The notes: generated from the letters alone by a model not told the origin. Numbered from the stretch's first letter, positions 1-9,398 are shown. The stretch: 64,000 nt of DNA from Zipacnadum sp036504235 (GCA_036504235.1 DASXVN010000079.1:62001-126000), one strand, 5' to 3'. Program-made: numbers and translations.

Positions 1-1
1 C

Positions 2-3000
2 TCGGTGCTCAAGCCCTTTGATGTCGCCCAATGGAAGGCCGTCCGCCTAAACGTGGCCGGCAAGACCGCCTCAGTGACCGACGAATACAGCACCGACGGC
101 GGCAAGACCTGGACCGCCTTTGACCCCAGCGCCGGGCTGGAGCAGATCAAGCCCGCCGGTGGCGGCCAGGATACACTGCAGTTCCACCTCAAGATCGTCG
201 GCCTCCCCGGCCAGCCGCTGCCCTTCTTCGCCGGCGGCGCGGCTGACTATGTGGCGGGCCCGCACAACGTGCGCTACCTGGAGAATTCGCGCCTCAAGAT
301 CGGCATAGACCCCTACGGCGTGCGCAGCCTCTACGACAAGCGCGCCGGCCGCTTTGTCGCCCAAGCCACCGAGACGCACGACGCCCTGGCGATGCTCGTG
401 ACCAAGCCGGCCGGCAACGCCGCCACCAGCACCGTGGACCTGTACAGCGCCACCCTCGACGACTTCCAGATGGGCGGCTCCCCGGAGTCCCCCACGCTCA
501 GTATGAAGCACTCGCTACCCAACGGCATCGTACTCTACTCCACGGTGAAGCTGCTCCCCAGCGGCCAGAGCGAATGGCAACTGCGTATAGATAACCGCAG
601 CAGCGTAGAAGTATGCGAGGTGCGCTACCCAGTAGTAACCGGCGTCGCCCTGGGCGGCGATCCGGTCGATGACTGGATCTTCATGCCCCGGTACTGGGGC
701 CAGGTCTCGAAGAACCCCGGCGCCGACCACTTTGTCACCTTCTGGGGCCCCAGCATGCGCTGGATGGACCTCTGGGACGGCCAGTCCGGCTTCTACCTGG
801 GCATCGAGGACCCCAAGTTTGAGGACTGGGCCTTCGCGTACGGTGGCGACGCCTCCGGCGGCATCACCATGTCCGCGCACCAGCGCATCTTGGCCCGCCC
901 CTCCGGCTCCTGGCAGAGCGGCACCTATCGCTACGCCGTCACCGGCGGCGACTGGCACGAGGGCGGCGATATCTACCGCAACTACGTGGCCCAAGCCCTC
1001 AAGCCGGCGAACAACCCGCCGCATGTCAAGTGGTTGCTGGACGCCTGGGTTAACCAGGGCTCCAACTATGCGACCTTTATCGGCTGGGACATGATTCTTA
1101 CCCCCTTCGATCCGGTGCCCGGGGTAAACCAGTACCTGATGGCGGCCAACCGGCAGATGATGGACGGCATGGACGCGGGCTACTGCGGCCTGTACCCCTA
1201 CCCCGCGGTCGGCTGGGGCAGCACCCGGGAGTTCTCCCAGAAGCTGGGGATCCTCCGGGCCATGGGCGGCATGTACACGCCGTACCACAATAACCAACTC
1301 TGGACCCCCGCCTTTGGGCACTACCAGCGCATCGGGGTATTCCCCAAGTCGCGGATGCCCAAAGACGCGCCGCTGCCGGATGACGACTGGTATCATCGCG
1401 GCGCCTCCTACGGCTACGACGGCAGCTATCAGCACGGCGAGACCGAGTACTACGGCGAGTACCCGATGGCGATGGGCTCCCAGGAATGGCGCGACTGGAT
1501 GTACGACTGGACCCAGCGCTACCTCACCTGGGGCACCGACGGCATGTACTACGATCAGTTCAACATGATCTACAACAACGGCCGCCTCTACCCCGACTTC
1601 GACTGGACCTACGGCTGCTGGGCGCCCGCGACCGTGCAGAACTTCTCCAAGATCGTCAAGGACAGCCGCGCCCGCAACCCGTACTATACCTCCTCCGGCG
1701 AGGTCTGCAACGACGTCTACAGCCAATACCTGGACCTGGGCATGGCTTCCGGCGTGTGGAACCGCGATGACATCTGGTACTACTGCAACCCGCACTATCT
1801 GCTCATCGACGGCACCTGGAACGGCGGCCTGCGCGACGAGTTCGGCGGCTGGGAGCGCGAGCGGTTCATCTGGCAGACCGGCACGCGCTTTGAGCAGATG
1901 CTCGGGCCCAAAGAGAACCGCGATGCCTGGTGCCTAAGTCTCGTCAACCTGCGCCGGGCGACCAAGTCGCTGATCTACGACGCCGACTTCCGCGATACGG
2001 TAGGCCTGACCCTCACCGGCGCCGACGGCAAGCCCCTGGGCCCGGAGCAGTTCTTCGCCGGCCAGTTCGAGTGCGGGCCCTTCCGCGGGCAGTCCGGCCG
2101 CTGGTTCCTGTTCAGCAAACCCGACGAGAACCGCGCCGCGGTGATCAACTTCATCAACACGCCCACCGTGCCCGGCACCGTCGCCTTTTCCACGAAGGAA
2201 ACCGGCCCTATCTCCAGCGCCATTGCCTGGACGCTGGACCGCAAGACCTACGTAGTTAGGGGCACGCAGCAGGGAGACACTTTCACCTTCCCCCTCCCCG
2301 AGGCCGAGTGCGCCAGCGTCATTCTGGTTGGCACCCCGGACCCTAACATCAGGTCAAGCCTAGTCCTCGGCATACACACCTTTGACCTGCGCCCAGTCGT
2401 GGAGTGGGACCTCACGGGGCCGGCCACGTTCGGCTCCCGCCGGGTCTTGCAGCTTCACGTCACTAACCCCAACGCCACGCCGATGGGCGGCACCGCTCGG
2501 CTCCGCCTCCCTCAGGGCTGGCCCGCCGCCCCCGCCGTCTCCTTCGGCCCCCTCGCTCCGGGGGAAAGCGCGGACGTGCGCGTTCCCTTCACCGTCCCTG
2601 CGAACGCCACCAAAGGCCGCGCCGATATCTGGTGCGACGTGGCGGGCGTGACGCTCCGCGGCAATGCCGGTCAGCAGATCCCCGCCCACACCTTCTCCGC
2701 CTACAGCTTCATCACCATCAACGATCCGGTGCTGATTGACTTCCGCGGCAACCCCGGTGACTACCAGGTGTGGATGAAGAACCTGTCCACCCGGCCCGTG
2801 ACCGGCACCGTAACCGTCTCCGCCCCCGCCCCGCTGCAGGTCAGTTGCCCCGCGACCTTCACTATCCCGGCCGACAGCGAGGGCCAGGTCCCGGTCAGCG
2901 TCACCGGCCGCGACGGCCTGCGGGAGATCTCCGAGATGCTCGCCCGCGTGACGATCGCCGGCAAGACGACGGAAGTCGTGCGCGGCGTCATGCCCGTGGT

Positions 3001-3442
3001 GGACAACGGCGATTTTGAGATGGACGGCGCCGGCGACCTGGAGCCGGACTGGTGGATGGCTCGCAAGGTCCAGGACCTCTGGGCCTACGAGCGCAAGCAC
3101 CTCTCCACCGAGGCCCACAGTGGCAGGTACAGCTTGCAGATTGACCCGCCGCAGGCCGGCGAGCAGTTCATCCGCGCCTACCCGGTCAACGGTTGCTTCA
3201 CGCCCAACACGAAGTACCGGATGTCCGTGTGGATCAAGGCGGAGGCCGCCACGGGAGTCCATGCGGATTCCATGGTGATCCTCGGGAACGGCCAGACCGG
3301 CCCCGAGTGGAAGCAGTTCACCGGCGAGTTCACGACTCCCCCCGTCCTCTTCACCGGCGGCTGGGTGGGCGTCGCGCTGACCAACGCCTCCACCGGCAAG
3401 GCCTGGTTTGACGATCTGAAGTTTGAGGAGATAAAGCCATGA
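2..3442 (+). CDS. Large glycosidase-like protein (DUF6259-like), 5' end outside window
   Basis: The reading frame is open to the left edge, so the N-terminus is missing; about 1146 residues are visible. The centre looks like a glycoside hydrolase barrel: a GTDGMYYDQF segment near residue 515 and a SSGEVCNDV segment near 565 place acidic residues where retaining alpha-glycosidase-like barrels carry them. The C-terminal third has beta-rich NPNATPMGG/NLSTRPV repeats like NEW3-type domains and ends in a CBM4/9-like jelly roll (DNGDFEMDG to WFDDLKFEE). The overall pattern resembles DUF6259 proteins, which are assumed to act on polysaccharides; the substrate cannot be read. The stop overlaps the next start (ATGA), so translation is probably coupled. 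Confidence 0.75.
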   Translation, partial: SVLKPFDVAQWKAVRLNVAGKTASVTDEYSTDGGKTWTAFDPSAGLEQIKPAGGGQDTLQFHLKIVGLPGQPLPFFAGGAADYVAGPHNVRYLENSRLKIGIDPYGVRSLYDKRAGRFVAQATETHDALAMLVTKPAGNAATSTVDLYSATLDDFQMGGSPESPTLSMKHSLPNGIVLYSTVKLLPSGQSEWQLRIDNRSSVEVCEVRYPVVTGVALGGDPVDDWIFMPRYWGQVSKNPGADHFVTFWGPSMRWMDLWDGQSGFYLGIEDPKFEDWAFAYGGDASGGITMSAHQRILARPSGSWQSGTYRYAVTGGDWHEGGDIYRNYVAQALKPANNPPHVKWLLDAWVNQGSNYATFIGWDMILTPFDPVPGVNQYLMAANRQMMDGMDAGYCGLYPYPAVGWGSTREFSQKLGILRAMGGMYTPYHNNQLWTPAFGHYQRIGVFPKSRMPKDAPLPDDDWYHRGASYGYDGSYQHGETEYYGEYPMAMGSQEWRDWMYDWTQRYLTWGTDGMYYDQFNMIYNNGRLYPDFDWTYGCWAPATVQNFSKIVKDSRARNPYYTSSGEVCNDVYSQYLDLGMASGVWNRDDIWYYCNPHYLLIDGTWNGGLRDEFGGWERERFIWQTGTRFEQMLGPKENRDAWCLSLVNLRRATKSLIYDADFRDTVGLTLTGADGKPLGPEQFFAGQFECGPFRGQSGRWFLFSKPDENRAAVINFINTPTVPGTVAFSTKETGPISSAIAWTLDRKTYVVRGTQQGDTFTFPLPEAECASVILVGTPDPNIRSSLVLGIHTFDLRPVVEWDLTGPATFGSRRVLQLHVTNPNATPMGGTARLRLPQGWPAAPAVSFGPLAPGESADVRVPFTVPANATKGRADIWCDVAGVTLRGNAGQQIPAHTFSAYSFITINDPVLIDFRGNPGDYQVWMKNLSTRPVTGTVTVSAPAPLQVSCPATFTIPADSEGQVPVSVTGRDGLREISEMLARVTIAGKTTEVVRGVMPVVDNGDFEMDGAGDLEPDWWMARKVQDLWAYERKHLSTEAHSGRYSLQIDPPQAGEQFIRAYPVNGCFTPNTKYRMSVWIKAEAATGVHADSMVILGNGQTGPEWKQFTGEFTTPPVLFTGGWVGVALTNASTGKAWFDDLKFEEIKP

Positions 3443-4575
3443 GCGGAGGCATCTACCTGATACTGCCCGGAGGGAAGCACTTGGAGATGACCAGGGAAGG
3501 CTTCGTTGATGAGGCCTTCATTCAGAAGCTGTTGGAGGAGCACCACGGGTTGCTGGCCGGCGATCAGATGAATGACGCAGCGCCGCGCCGGTGGCTGCTG
3601 GTGGGCCGGGAACTCGGGGTGCCTTCCGAGGAACAGGGGCCCGACCGCTGGGCGGTAGACCACCTCTTTATCGACCAGGACGGAATTCCCACCATCGTTG
3701 AGGTCAAGCAGAGCAGCGACACTCGCATCCGTCGCGAAGTGGTCGGGCAGATGCTCGATTACGCCGCAAACGGGGTCGTCTATTGGCCGGTCGTTCGATT
3801 GCGGGAACGCTTCGAGAACACATGCCGATGCAACGGGGCGGAGCCAGAAGACAAGCTGCGCGAGGTTGTCGGGCAAGATGTCGATCCGGAGGTCTTCTGG
3901 GCAGAGGTCCAGCAGAACCTGCAGCTCGGCAAGGTCCGTCTTCTCTTCGTCGCGGACAAGATACCGGGCGAACTCCGGCGAATCATCGAGTTCCTGAACG
4001 AGCGCATGGTGCCGACCGAAGTCCTTGGTATCGAGATCACCCGTTACGCGACCGAGGACCATCAGGCCTACGTTCCCCGCGTCGTTGGGCAGACGTCCCC
4101 GCCCGGACGCCCCAGGGCGTCCAAGGAATGGGATGAGATCTCGTTCTTCGCGAAGATGCACAACCTGGGGATAGTTGACCCCATGGTCGAGGCGGCGCAT
4201 GAGATAATGACCTGGATCGAAGCGCGAGGTATGCGGCCAGCATGGGGACGCGGCGCCACGTACGGCTGTTTCGGGCCATCAGTTACTATAGGGCAGAAGA
4301 AGTGCAAACCGTTCTGGGTAACCACTGGCGGCTCCGTCAGTCTGTTCTTCGGGAGCATGGTGGTATTGCCGCCATTCGACGGGGTTGCCAAGCGAAAGGA
4401 ACTGCTTGAACGCCTCAATCAGATTCCTGGATGGGATCTGCCTCCCGAAGCTATCGGGAAGTACCCTAATGTGAAACTGGAATCCCTGACGACCCGCGCC
4501 AATATGGACCTATTCTTAGAAACTCTCGACTGGTTCCTATCCGAGGTCCAGTCAGCAGCAGGTGAAAATCAATGA
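3439..4575 (+). CDS. PD-(D/E)XK nuclease-like protein
   Basis: 378 residues. An AVDHLFID strand (D74) followed by TIVEVKQSSD (E88, K90) and then a helix with Q104 (VVGQMLDYAA) is the core of the PD-(D/E)XK nuclease fold, as in NucS/DUF91-type proteins. The roughly 200 residues after it are unassigned and contain several aromatic stretches. It is joined by ATGA overlaps to the glycosidase-like gene before it and the URO-D-like gene after it, an odd place for a nuclease. It may act on DNA in repair or defence, or be a non-catalytic fold member. The fold call is fairly secure; the substrate is unknown. Confidence 0.72.
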   Translation: MSGGIYLILPGGKHLEMTREGFVDEAFIQKLLEEHHGLLAGDQMNDAAPRRWLLVGRELGVPSEEQGPDRWAVDHLFIDQDGIPTIVEVKQSSDTRIRREVVGQMLDYAANGVVYWPVVRLRERFENTCRCNGAEPEDKLREVVGQDVDPEVFWAEVQQNLQLGKVRLLFVADKIPGELRRIIEFLNERMVPTEVLGIEITRYATEDHQAYVPRVVGQTSPPGRPRASKEWDEISFFAKMHNLGIVDPMVEAAHEIMTWIEARGMRPAWGRGATYGCFGPSVTIGQKKCKPFWVTTGGSVSLFFGSMVVLPPFDGVAKRKELLERLNQIPGWDLPPEAIGKYPNVKLESLTTRANMDLFLETLDWFLSEVQSAAGENQ

Positions 4576-5645
4576 CCGAATCCCTCTCCCCGCGCGAGCG
4601 AGTCATGCTCGCGCTGGATCATCAGACTACCGACCGGGTGCCGATTGCTATGGTCTGCTCCGGGATCAATCCCCCGGCGCGCCGGGCTTTGGAGGCTTAC
4701 CTCCAGGCCGACCGCGGGCTGTCCGTGGACGAGTACCTGACCCCGCTGATTGACGTCGCGGGCTGCGGTCCGGCGTACGTGGGGCCGGCGCTGGCTCCGG
4801 GCCACGACATCTGGGGCGTGGGCCGCAAGGAACAGTCCTACGGCGACGGCGCCTACGATGAGATCGAGTACTACCCGCTGGGCCAAGCCAAGACCGTCGC
4901 CGATCTGGAGGACTACCCCTGGCCGACGACGGACCTGTTCGACTACAGCCTCATCCCCGCCCAGATCAAAGCCGAGCGCGAGGGCCTTAACCGCGCCCTG
5001 ATCATATCGAACGGCAACATCTACGAGTCTTCCTGGTACATGCGCGGCTTTGAGCAGGTGTTCATGGACTTCGTGCTCAACCCCGAGTTGATCCACGGTA
5101 TCTTCCGGCGAGTGACGGACTTCTACCGGGCGCATTTCCGCAAAATGCTGGAGGCGGGCGCGGGCGAGATTGATCTGGCCTTCACCGCCGACGACGTGGC
5201 CGGACAGAACGGGCTGCTCATGTCTCTGCCGATGTGGGCGGAGTTCCTGAAGCCCTACCACACCGAGCTGAACGCCACCATCCACGAGTTCGGAGCCAAG
5301 ATCCTCTACCACTCCGACGGCTCGGTCACCAACGCGGTCTCCGGCCTGATGGAGATGGGCATTGACTGCCTGCAGGCCTGCCAGTTCTCCGCCGATAACA
5401 TGGACCCGGTCTTCCTCAAGGAGACCTACGGCGACTGGCTCTGCTTCGAGGGCGGAGTCAGCGTTCAGACCACGCTGCCCTTCGGGACGGTGGAAGACGT
5501 GGTGCAAGAGGTCCAGGACCGCGTGCGCGTGCTGGCCAAGGACGGCGGCTACATTTGTGGCCCCAGCCACGCCATCCAAGCCGGCACCCCGCCGGAGAAC
5601 GTAGTGGCCATGTTCGACACGGCCCGGGATTGCCCCCTGCCGTAG
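4572..5645 (+). CDS. Uroporphyrinogen decarboxylase-like (URO-D) family protein
   Basis: 357 residues with the URO-D/methylcobamide methyltransferase barrel pattern: SPRERVMLALDHQTTDRVP at the N-terminus, a central FTADDVAGQNGLLMS, then ILYHSDGSV and FEGGVSVQTTLPFGT near the C-terminus. True HemE proteins carry a different N-terminal RxPVWxMRQAG motif, which is absent, so heme synthesis is unlikely. Relatives are methyltransferases acting with corrinoid proteins, or proteins of unknown role in sugar-degradation operons. No corrinoid protein is encoded nearby. The start overlaps the nuclease-like gene by ATGA. Two further paralogues lie at 58.4-60.5 kb. Confidence 0.82.
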   Translation: MTESLSPRERVMLALDHQTTDRVPIAMVCSGINPPARRALEAYLQADRGLSVDEYLTPLIDVAGCGPAYVGPALAPGHDIWGVGRKEQSYGDGAYDEIEYYPLGQAKTVADLEDYPWPTTDLFDYSLIPAQIKAEREGLNRALIISNGNIYESSWYMRGFEQVFMDFVLNPELIHGIFRRVTDFYRAHFRKMLEAGAGEIDLAFTADDVAGQNGLLMSLPMWAEFLKPYHTELNATIHEFGAKILYHSDGSVTNAVSGLMEMGIDCLQACQFSADNMDPVFLKETYGDWLCFEGGVSVQTTLPFGTVEDVVQEVQDRVRVLAKDGGYICGPSHAIQAGTPPENVVAMFDTARDCPLP

Positions 5646-5766
5646 ACCGGAACCCGCCCCATGACAAGCCAAGCAGGCGCTCCACTGCAGCGTGACGCGG
5701 GAAGGTCCCTGGCTCGCGGCCCGCGAATTGGCCCCGGTCACTGAGACTAACTGGAGGTACTCACAC

Positions 5767-6837
5767 ATGAAAGTCGGCATTCTGGGCGCAGGCGCCATGG
5801 GCGGCAGCGTCATCTCACATCTGAAGGAAACCCCGGGCGTGGACAGCATCCTGGCGCAGGACGTGCGGCCCGAGCGCATTCCCGAACTGGAGGCCTTGGA
5901 GGTGGAGGCCACCACCGACCTGGACCGGGTGCTCCAAGACGACAATATCCCCCTGGTCTTCATCACCGCCTCGAACTTCGCGCATCACGACCTGACGCTG
6001 GCCGCCTTGGCCGCCGGCAAGGCCGTTATGTGCGAAAAGCCGATGGCCACCACCCTGGCCGAGGCCCGCGAGATGGTGGAAGCTGCCGAGGCGAAGAACG
6101 GCTACCTGCAGATCGGCTTTGAGCTGCACTACTCCAAGATGTACATGAAGATCAAGGAGTGGGTGGATGCGGGCCTGCTGGGCGACGTCATCAACACGCA
6201 CTGCTACTATGGCTCCAGCGCTTGGCCCAAGGGGATCTGGCGCAACAGCGCCGAGCTGGGCGGTTCCATGTTCGGCGAGAAGCTCAGCCACTACGTGGAC
6301 CTACCCCGCTGGTGGATCGGCTCGGAGGTCGTGGACGTGTACTCGGCCTGCGCGCCCAACATCATGAAGTACATGGAGGTCCACGACAACTACCACACCA
6401 CGTACCGCTTCGCCAACGGCGCCGTCAGCCACCTGACCTTCATGATGGGCCAGGCCTCGACCTTCCGGGGCGATCCCTTGCAGAACATCATCGACCAACA
6501 ACTGGGCGATGGACATTCCCTGGGTTACATCGTGGTGGGGACCAAGGGCGCGGCGGAAGTGCAGATCTTCGGCCGCTACATGCGCCGCTGGGAGTACGGC
6601 GACGCCCCCGACACCATGACCAGCGACTGGGTCGAGGACCTTACCTGGGACCCGGAAGAGGATCACCTGTACTACCACAACACACTGGACCAGACCAAGG
6701 ATATCGTACGCCGCGTCCAGCAGGGGCTGCCCCCCGCCACACCGGCCCGCGACGCCCTGGAAACCATGCGGCTCTGCTTCGCCGCCGACATCTCCGCCGA
6801 GCAAGGACGCGTAGTGAAGCTCTCCGAATTGGACTAG
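5767..6837 (+). CDS. Gfo/Idh/MocA family oxidoreductase
   Basis: 356 residues. An N-terminal Rossmann fold (KVGILGAGAMGGSV) binds NAD(P), followed by the family signature CEKPMATT (E90-K91-P92) and a C-terminal alpha/beta domain with a HYVDLPRWW segment. Members oxidise or epimerise sugars and inositols. The start is the ATG at 5767 because GGAGG at 5753-5757 sits 9 bases before it; the frame is open to 5692, but that part has no family similarity. It lies 121 bp after the URO-D-like gene and is the last gene before the terminator at 6863. A role in sugar catabolism with the first gene is inferred. Confidence 0.9.
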   Translation: MKVGILGAGAMGGSVISHLKETPGVDSILAQDVRPERIPELEALEVEATTDLDRVLQDDNIPLVFITASNFAHHDLTLAALAAGKAVMCEKPMATTLAEAREMVEAAEAKNGYLQIGFELHYSKMYMKIKEWVDAGLLGDVINTHCYYGSSAWPKGIWRNSAELGGSMFGEKLSHYVDLPRWWIGSEVVDVYSACAPNIMKYMEVHDNYHTTYRFANGAVSHLTFMMGQASTFRGDPLQNIIDQQLGDGHSLGYIVVGTKGAAEVQIFGRYMRRWEYGDAPDTMTSDWVEDLTWDPEEDHLYYHNTLDQTKDIVRRVQQGLPPATPARDALETMRLCFAADISAEQGRVVKLSELD

Positions 6838-6862
6838 CGCCCGGCGGCAACTGACACAAAAA

Positions 6863-6900
6863 AGGGGCGACTCCGCTGAGGAGCCGCCCCTGATGTTTTG
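6863..6900. terminator. Bidirectional intrinsic terminator
   Basis: A 12-bp stem (6863-6874 with 6880-6891, one A/C mismatch) closes a 5-base loop. It has A residues on the left and TGATGTTTT on the right, so it can end both the oxidoreductase operon and the convergent PEP-CTERM gene. Confidence 0.85.
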
Positions 6901-6919
6901 TGCTGGTCGGTGGTTGCGG

Positions 6920-7600
6920 CTACGCCTTAGCGCCGCGGCGCCGCCGCACCCATCCCAGGCCGGTCAGACCCAGCGCCATGAGCGCCATGGTGCCCGGCTC
7001 GGGCACGGGTTTGGGGCAGGAGTCGCTGTCCGGACGCAGGATGTGATAGCCTACCGACCCGTTCGACGGGCCGACGGTAGGATCTACGCCATCAAAGCCC
7101 TTGTTCCAGGCCTCATAGCCCTTGCCGTCCCGCACATAGAAGTCGCCCCAGACCGGAGCCTTGGTGCTGTCGAAGACAATGTGGAGCTTGGTGCCCGAGG
7201 TGCTGTCGAACTTAATCCCGTAAAGCGAACGGGGCATATGCTCATTGCTCGGACCGGGATTCCAGGTGCCGACGCCCAGACTACCGTAGGGCCCACAGGC
7301 GTTGAAGATGTCTCTGCAGGTGAAGGCGTTGGAGGTCTCCAGAATGAAGTGGCTGAAGTCTCGACCGGCGCTCAGGTCGTAGGTGTAGTGCCAGGAGCCG
7401 TTCGCGTTCCGGTTGACGTTCCAGTTGATGGTGACCGGCGTCCAGGAGGCCCCGTGGTTGCCCGCCAGGTAGGACAGTCCTCCTCCGGTGGTGGACAGGC
7501 TCCCGATATAACCGAGCTCCACGCAGGCGAGGTCGGCGCTCACCGAACTGCCGATTGCCGCTAACAGAAAGGCCAGGACTGCGATGCGAGTGATACTCAT
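6920..7600 (-). CDS. PEP-CTERM sorting-domain secreted protein
   Basis: 226 residues. It starts with a signal peptide (MSITRIAVLAFLLAAIGSSV, then SAD) and ends with VPEPGTMALMALGLTGLGW followed by RRRR, the PEP-CTERM tripartite tail recognised by exosortase. The middle (about residues 25-195) is rich in Gly, Asn and aromatic residues and matches no enzyme family I know. Such proteins are exported and anchored or released at the surface, often with exopolysaccharide. The start is supported by GAGGAG 9 bases upstream. No exosortase or polysaccharide locus is in the window. Confidence 0.88.
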   Translation of the reverse strand: MSITRIAVLAFLLAAIGSSVSADLACVELGYIGSLSTTGGGLSYLAGNHGASWTPVTINWNVNRNANGSWHYTYDLSAGRDFSHFILETSNAFTCRDIFNACGPYGSLGVGTWNPGPSNEHMPRSLYGIKFDSTSGTKLHIVFDSTKAPVWGDFYVRDGKGYEAWNKGFDGVDPTVGPSNGSVGYHILRPDSDSCPKPVPEPGTMALMALGLTGLGWVRRRRGAKA

Positions 7601-8085
7601 TCCATTCTCCTCGGACGTCGTAGTCGATACGCAAAAAACCAGACAGTAGGCTCATCGCCGGCTCAAACGAGACTCAGAACCCGGGCATATCTGCGGACGG
7701 TTCGGCGCGTCCTCGAGACGCGAACAAGACCGGTCGATGCCCTCTGAGCAATTCGTGTGCCGCTGCGTGGCCCCGTCTGGTTTACAGGTAACCGGGAGCG
7801 GCTCGCTCCCCCCGATTTGGTGCGACTACGTTCTTCTGCTACTCCTTGGCGGCGGCGTAATCTGCGGACAAAAAAGAAGGGAACACGTCCAGATAGACGC
7901 GCTCCCCCTTGAATGTGACGTCAGCATAGCCATCCCCCGGCGGAGGGTCAACCCAGTTTATCAATCATCGCGACTAACTTGAGCCAAACTTGATGTATAC
8001 CCGGGAGCATTGGCAAGAACTGTAGCTTAGGCATATACTGGGTGCCGACAATTGCCCCGGTTCTTCCGCTCTAGGAGGGTCTTCC
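7601..8085. other. Intergenic region between divergent genes
   Basis: 485 bp between the PEP-CTERM gene (leftward) and the UbiA gene (rightward). An open frame at 7737-7982 has no ribosome site and no recognisable protein. A TGACGTCA palindrome lies near 7917. The only clear signal is the promoter at 8010-8039. Nothing else is recognised. Confidence 0.5.
8010..8039 (+). promoter_or_regulatory. Probable sigma-70 promoter of the UbiA gene
   Basis: TTGGCA, an 18-base spacer and TATACT, ending 46 bases before the UbiA start. Five of six bases match consensus in each box. Confidence 0.6.
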
Positions 8086-9015
8086 ATGGCGAGCAGCAGC
8101 CGACGTTGGTGGTTCTGGATCAGGGCCAGTCGCTTCGAGTTCTTCACCGGGGTGATTGCTCCGACCCTGGTGGGTTGCGCCGTCGCCTACGATGATTCGG
8201 GCCGTCTGCACCTGGGCCTGGCGCTCCTCACTCTACTGGGGCTCCTCTTCCTACATGCGGCGGCCAACCTCGCCAACGACTACTTCGATCACCTCAGCGG
8301 CAACGACGCGCTGAACCGCACCTTCATCCGCCCCTTCACTGGGGGAAGCCGCGTGATCCAACAAGGCCTGGCCCGGCCCCGCGAGGTTCTCGTGGCTTCG
8401 CTCCTCTCTCTGGGTCTGGGGGCATTGCTGGGATTCATCCTGGTCTGGCTCCGGGGGCTGCCCATCCTGGTGCTAGGGCTAGTCGGGGGGTTAACGGGGT
8501 TCTTCTACACGGCGCCGCCCCTCAAGCTGGGCTATCGTGGACTGGGCGAGATCTTCCTCGCGCTCGACTTCGGGGTGCTCCCCGTGCTGGGCGCCTACTA
8601 CGTGCAGACGCAGCATTTCTCCTTGGCCGCCCTGTGGGCTTCGCTGCCCGTGGCCCTGCTCATCCTGGCAGTGCTGTGGATCAACCAGTTCCCGGACTAC
8701 GACGCCGACCGCGCGGTGGGCAAGTGTCACTGGGTGGTGCGTCTGGGCCGCCGCCGCGCCGCGTGGGTCTATTGCGGTATGGTGACGGGCTCGTATGCCT
8801 GCGTCTTGATCGCTGTCGCCGCCCAGATTCTGCCTCCTCTGTCGCTGCTAGTGGCACTGTCTCTGCCCCTGGCGGCGAAGGGGATGAACGTAGCCCTGGC
8901 GGAGTACGACACGCCGGCTCGCCTCGCGCCGGCCAATGCCGCTACGGTCGGCCTGCACCTCACCTTCAACCTACTCCTGACCTTGGGCTTGGTCGTAGAT
9001 CGGCTGCTCCGCTAG
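8086..9015 (+). CDS. UbiA-family prenyltransferase (MenA-like)
   Basis: 309 residues, integral membrane with about eight or nine hydrophobic segments. It has both aspartate-rich motifs of the family: NDYFD at residues 64-68, followed by a GGSRVIQQG segment typical of MenA, and DYDADRAVGK near 203-212. Members join a polyprenyl diphosphate to an aromatic acceptor at the membrane; MenA makes demethylmenaquinone from 1,4-dihydroxy-2-naphthoate. The GGSRV segment favours the MenA branch over UbiA or heme O synthase, but no other quinone genes are nearby. The start has AGGAGG at 8073-8078, 7 bases upstream. Confidence 0.87.
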   Translation: MASSSRRWWFWIRASRFEFFTGVIAPTLVGCAVAYDDSGRLHLGLALLTLLGLLFLHAAANLANDYFDHLSGNDALNRTFIRPFTGGSRVIQQGLARPREVLVASLLSLGLGALLGFILVWLRGLPILVLGLVGGLTGFFYTAPPLKLGYRGLGEIFLALDFGVLPVLGAYYVQTQHFSLAALWASLPVALLILAVLWINQFPDYDADRAVGKCHWVVRLGRRRAAWVYCGMVTGSYACVLIAVAAQILPPLSLLVALSLPLAAKGMNVALAEYDTPARLAPANAATVGLHLTFNLLLTLGLVVDRLLR

Positions 9016-9042
9016 CCGTCGAGAAGCTTCCCGACTCCCGCC

Positions 9043-9071
9043 TTTACACTGGGGCGCGGCTTTGCTATAAT
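9043..9071 (+). promoter_or_regulatory. Strong sigma-70 promoter of tRNA-Val
   Basis: TTTACA, a 17-base spacer and a perfect TATAAT, ending 10 bases before the mature tRNA 5' end. This is among the best consensus promoters in the window, as expected for a stable RNA; it may also read into thrS. Confidence 0.85.
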
Positions 9072-9081
9072 CACTGTCCAC

Positions 9082-9157
9082 GGGCGCTTAGTTCAGGGGC
9101 TAGAACGCTACCTTGACACGGTAGAGGCCGGTGGTTCAAGTCCACCAGCGCCCACCA
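9082..9157 (+). tRNA. tRNA-Val (anticodon GAC)
   Basis: 76 nt including an encoded CCA. The acceptor stem GGGCGCT pairs with AGCGCCC, the D arm is GTTC/GAAC, the anticodon stem is CTACC/GGTAG with loop TTGACAC (anticodon GAC at 9115-9117), and the T arm GGTGG-TTCAAGT-CCACC is canonical. The discriminator is A. Confidence 0.97.
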
Positions 9158-9398
9158 TTAGACCATGACCGCCGCGGCCTGCTCTGGGACGCGGCGTTTC
9201 ACTATGTTTCGGACCTGGTACGCTCGAGGCGTCGAGCCGGTCCGCGTAGCAGTTGCTGATCCACTCCCGCGCGGGCGGGCGTCTCGCCCGGGACCCTGAT
9301 GACTTGGACTGGGGAGGGCGCGCGTGGGCCGCAGAGCGTTCCGCAGCGCCCCTCCGCACCGTAGCCCAAACGGCAAGCAGCCAAAGGAGGTCGCCCCG
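9158..9398 (+). other. Structured leader between tRNA-Val and thrS
   Basis: 241 bp without a gene. A hairpin is visible at 9211-9243 (GCTCGA/TCGAGC inner stem, GGACC/GGTCC outer stem), followed by a GGGCG/CGCCC repeat near 9280-9300. There is no T-box sequence and no clear terminator. It may be a thrS 5' untranslated region; control of thrS is not shown. Confidence 0.4.

Noticed and set aside
515..1795. Long open frame antisense to the glycosidase-like gene (and similar ones elsewhere)
   Set aside because: High G+C makes long antisense frames common; the products are low-complexity Val/Ala/His-rich strings without family features.
4572..5645. HemE (uroporphyrinogen decarboxylase proper)
   Set aside because: The HemE N-terminal signature is missing; only the wider family fold is supported.
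7737..7982. An 81-codon open frame in the gap before the UbiA gene
   Set aside because: No ribosome site, no recognisable protein and composition unlike its neighbours.
9158..9398. T-box upstream of thrS
   Set aside because: No T-box sequence (GGTGGNACCGCG-like) and no specifier layout, unlike the clear case at 54.2-54.5 kb.
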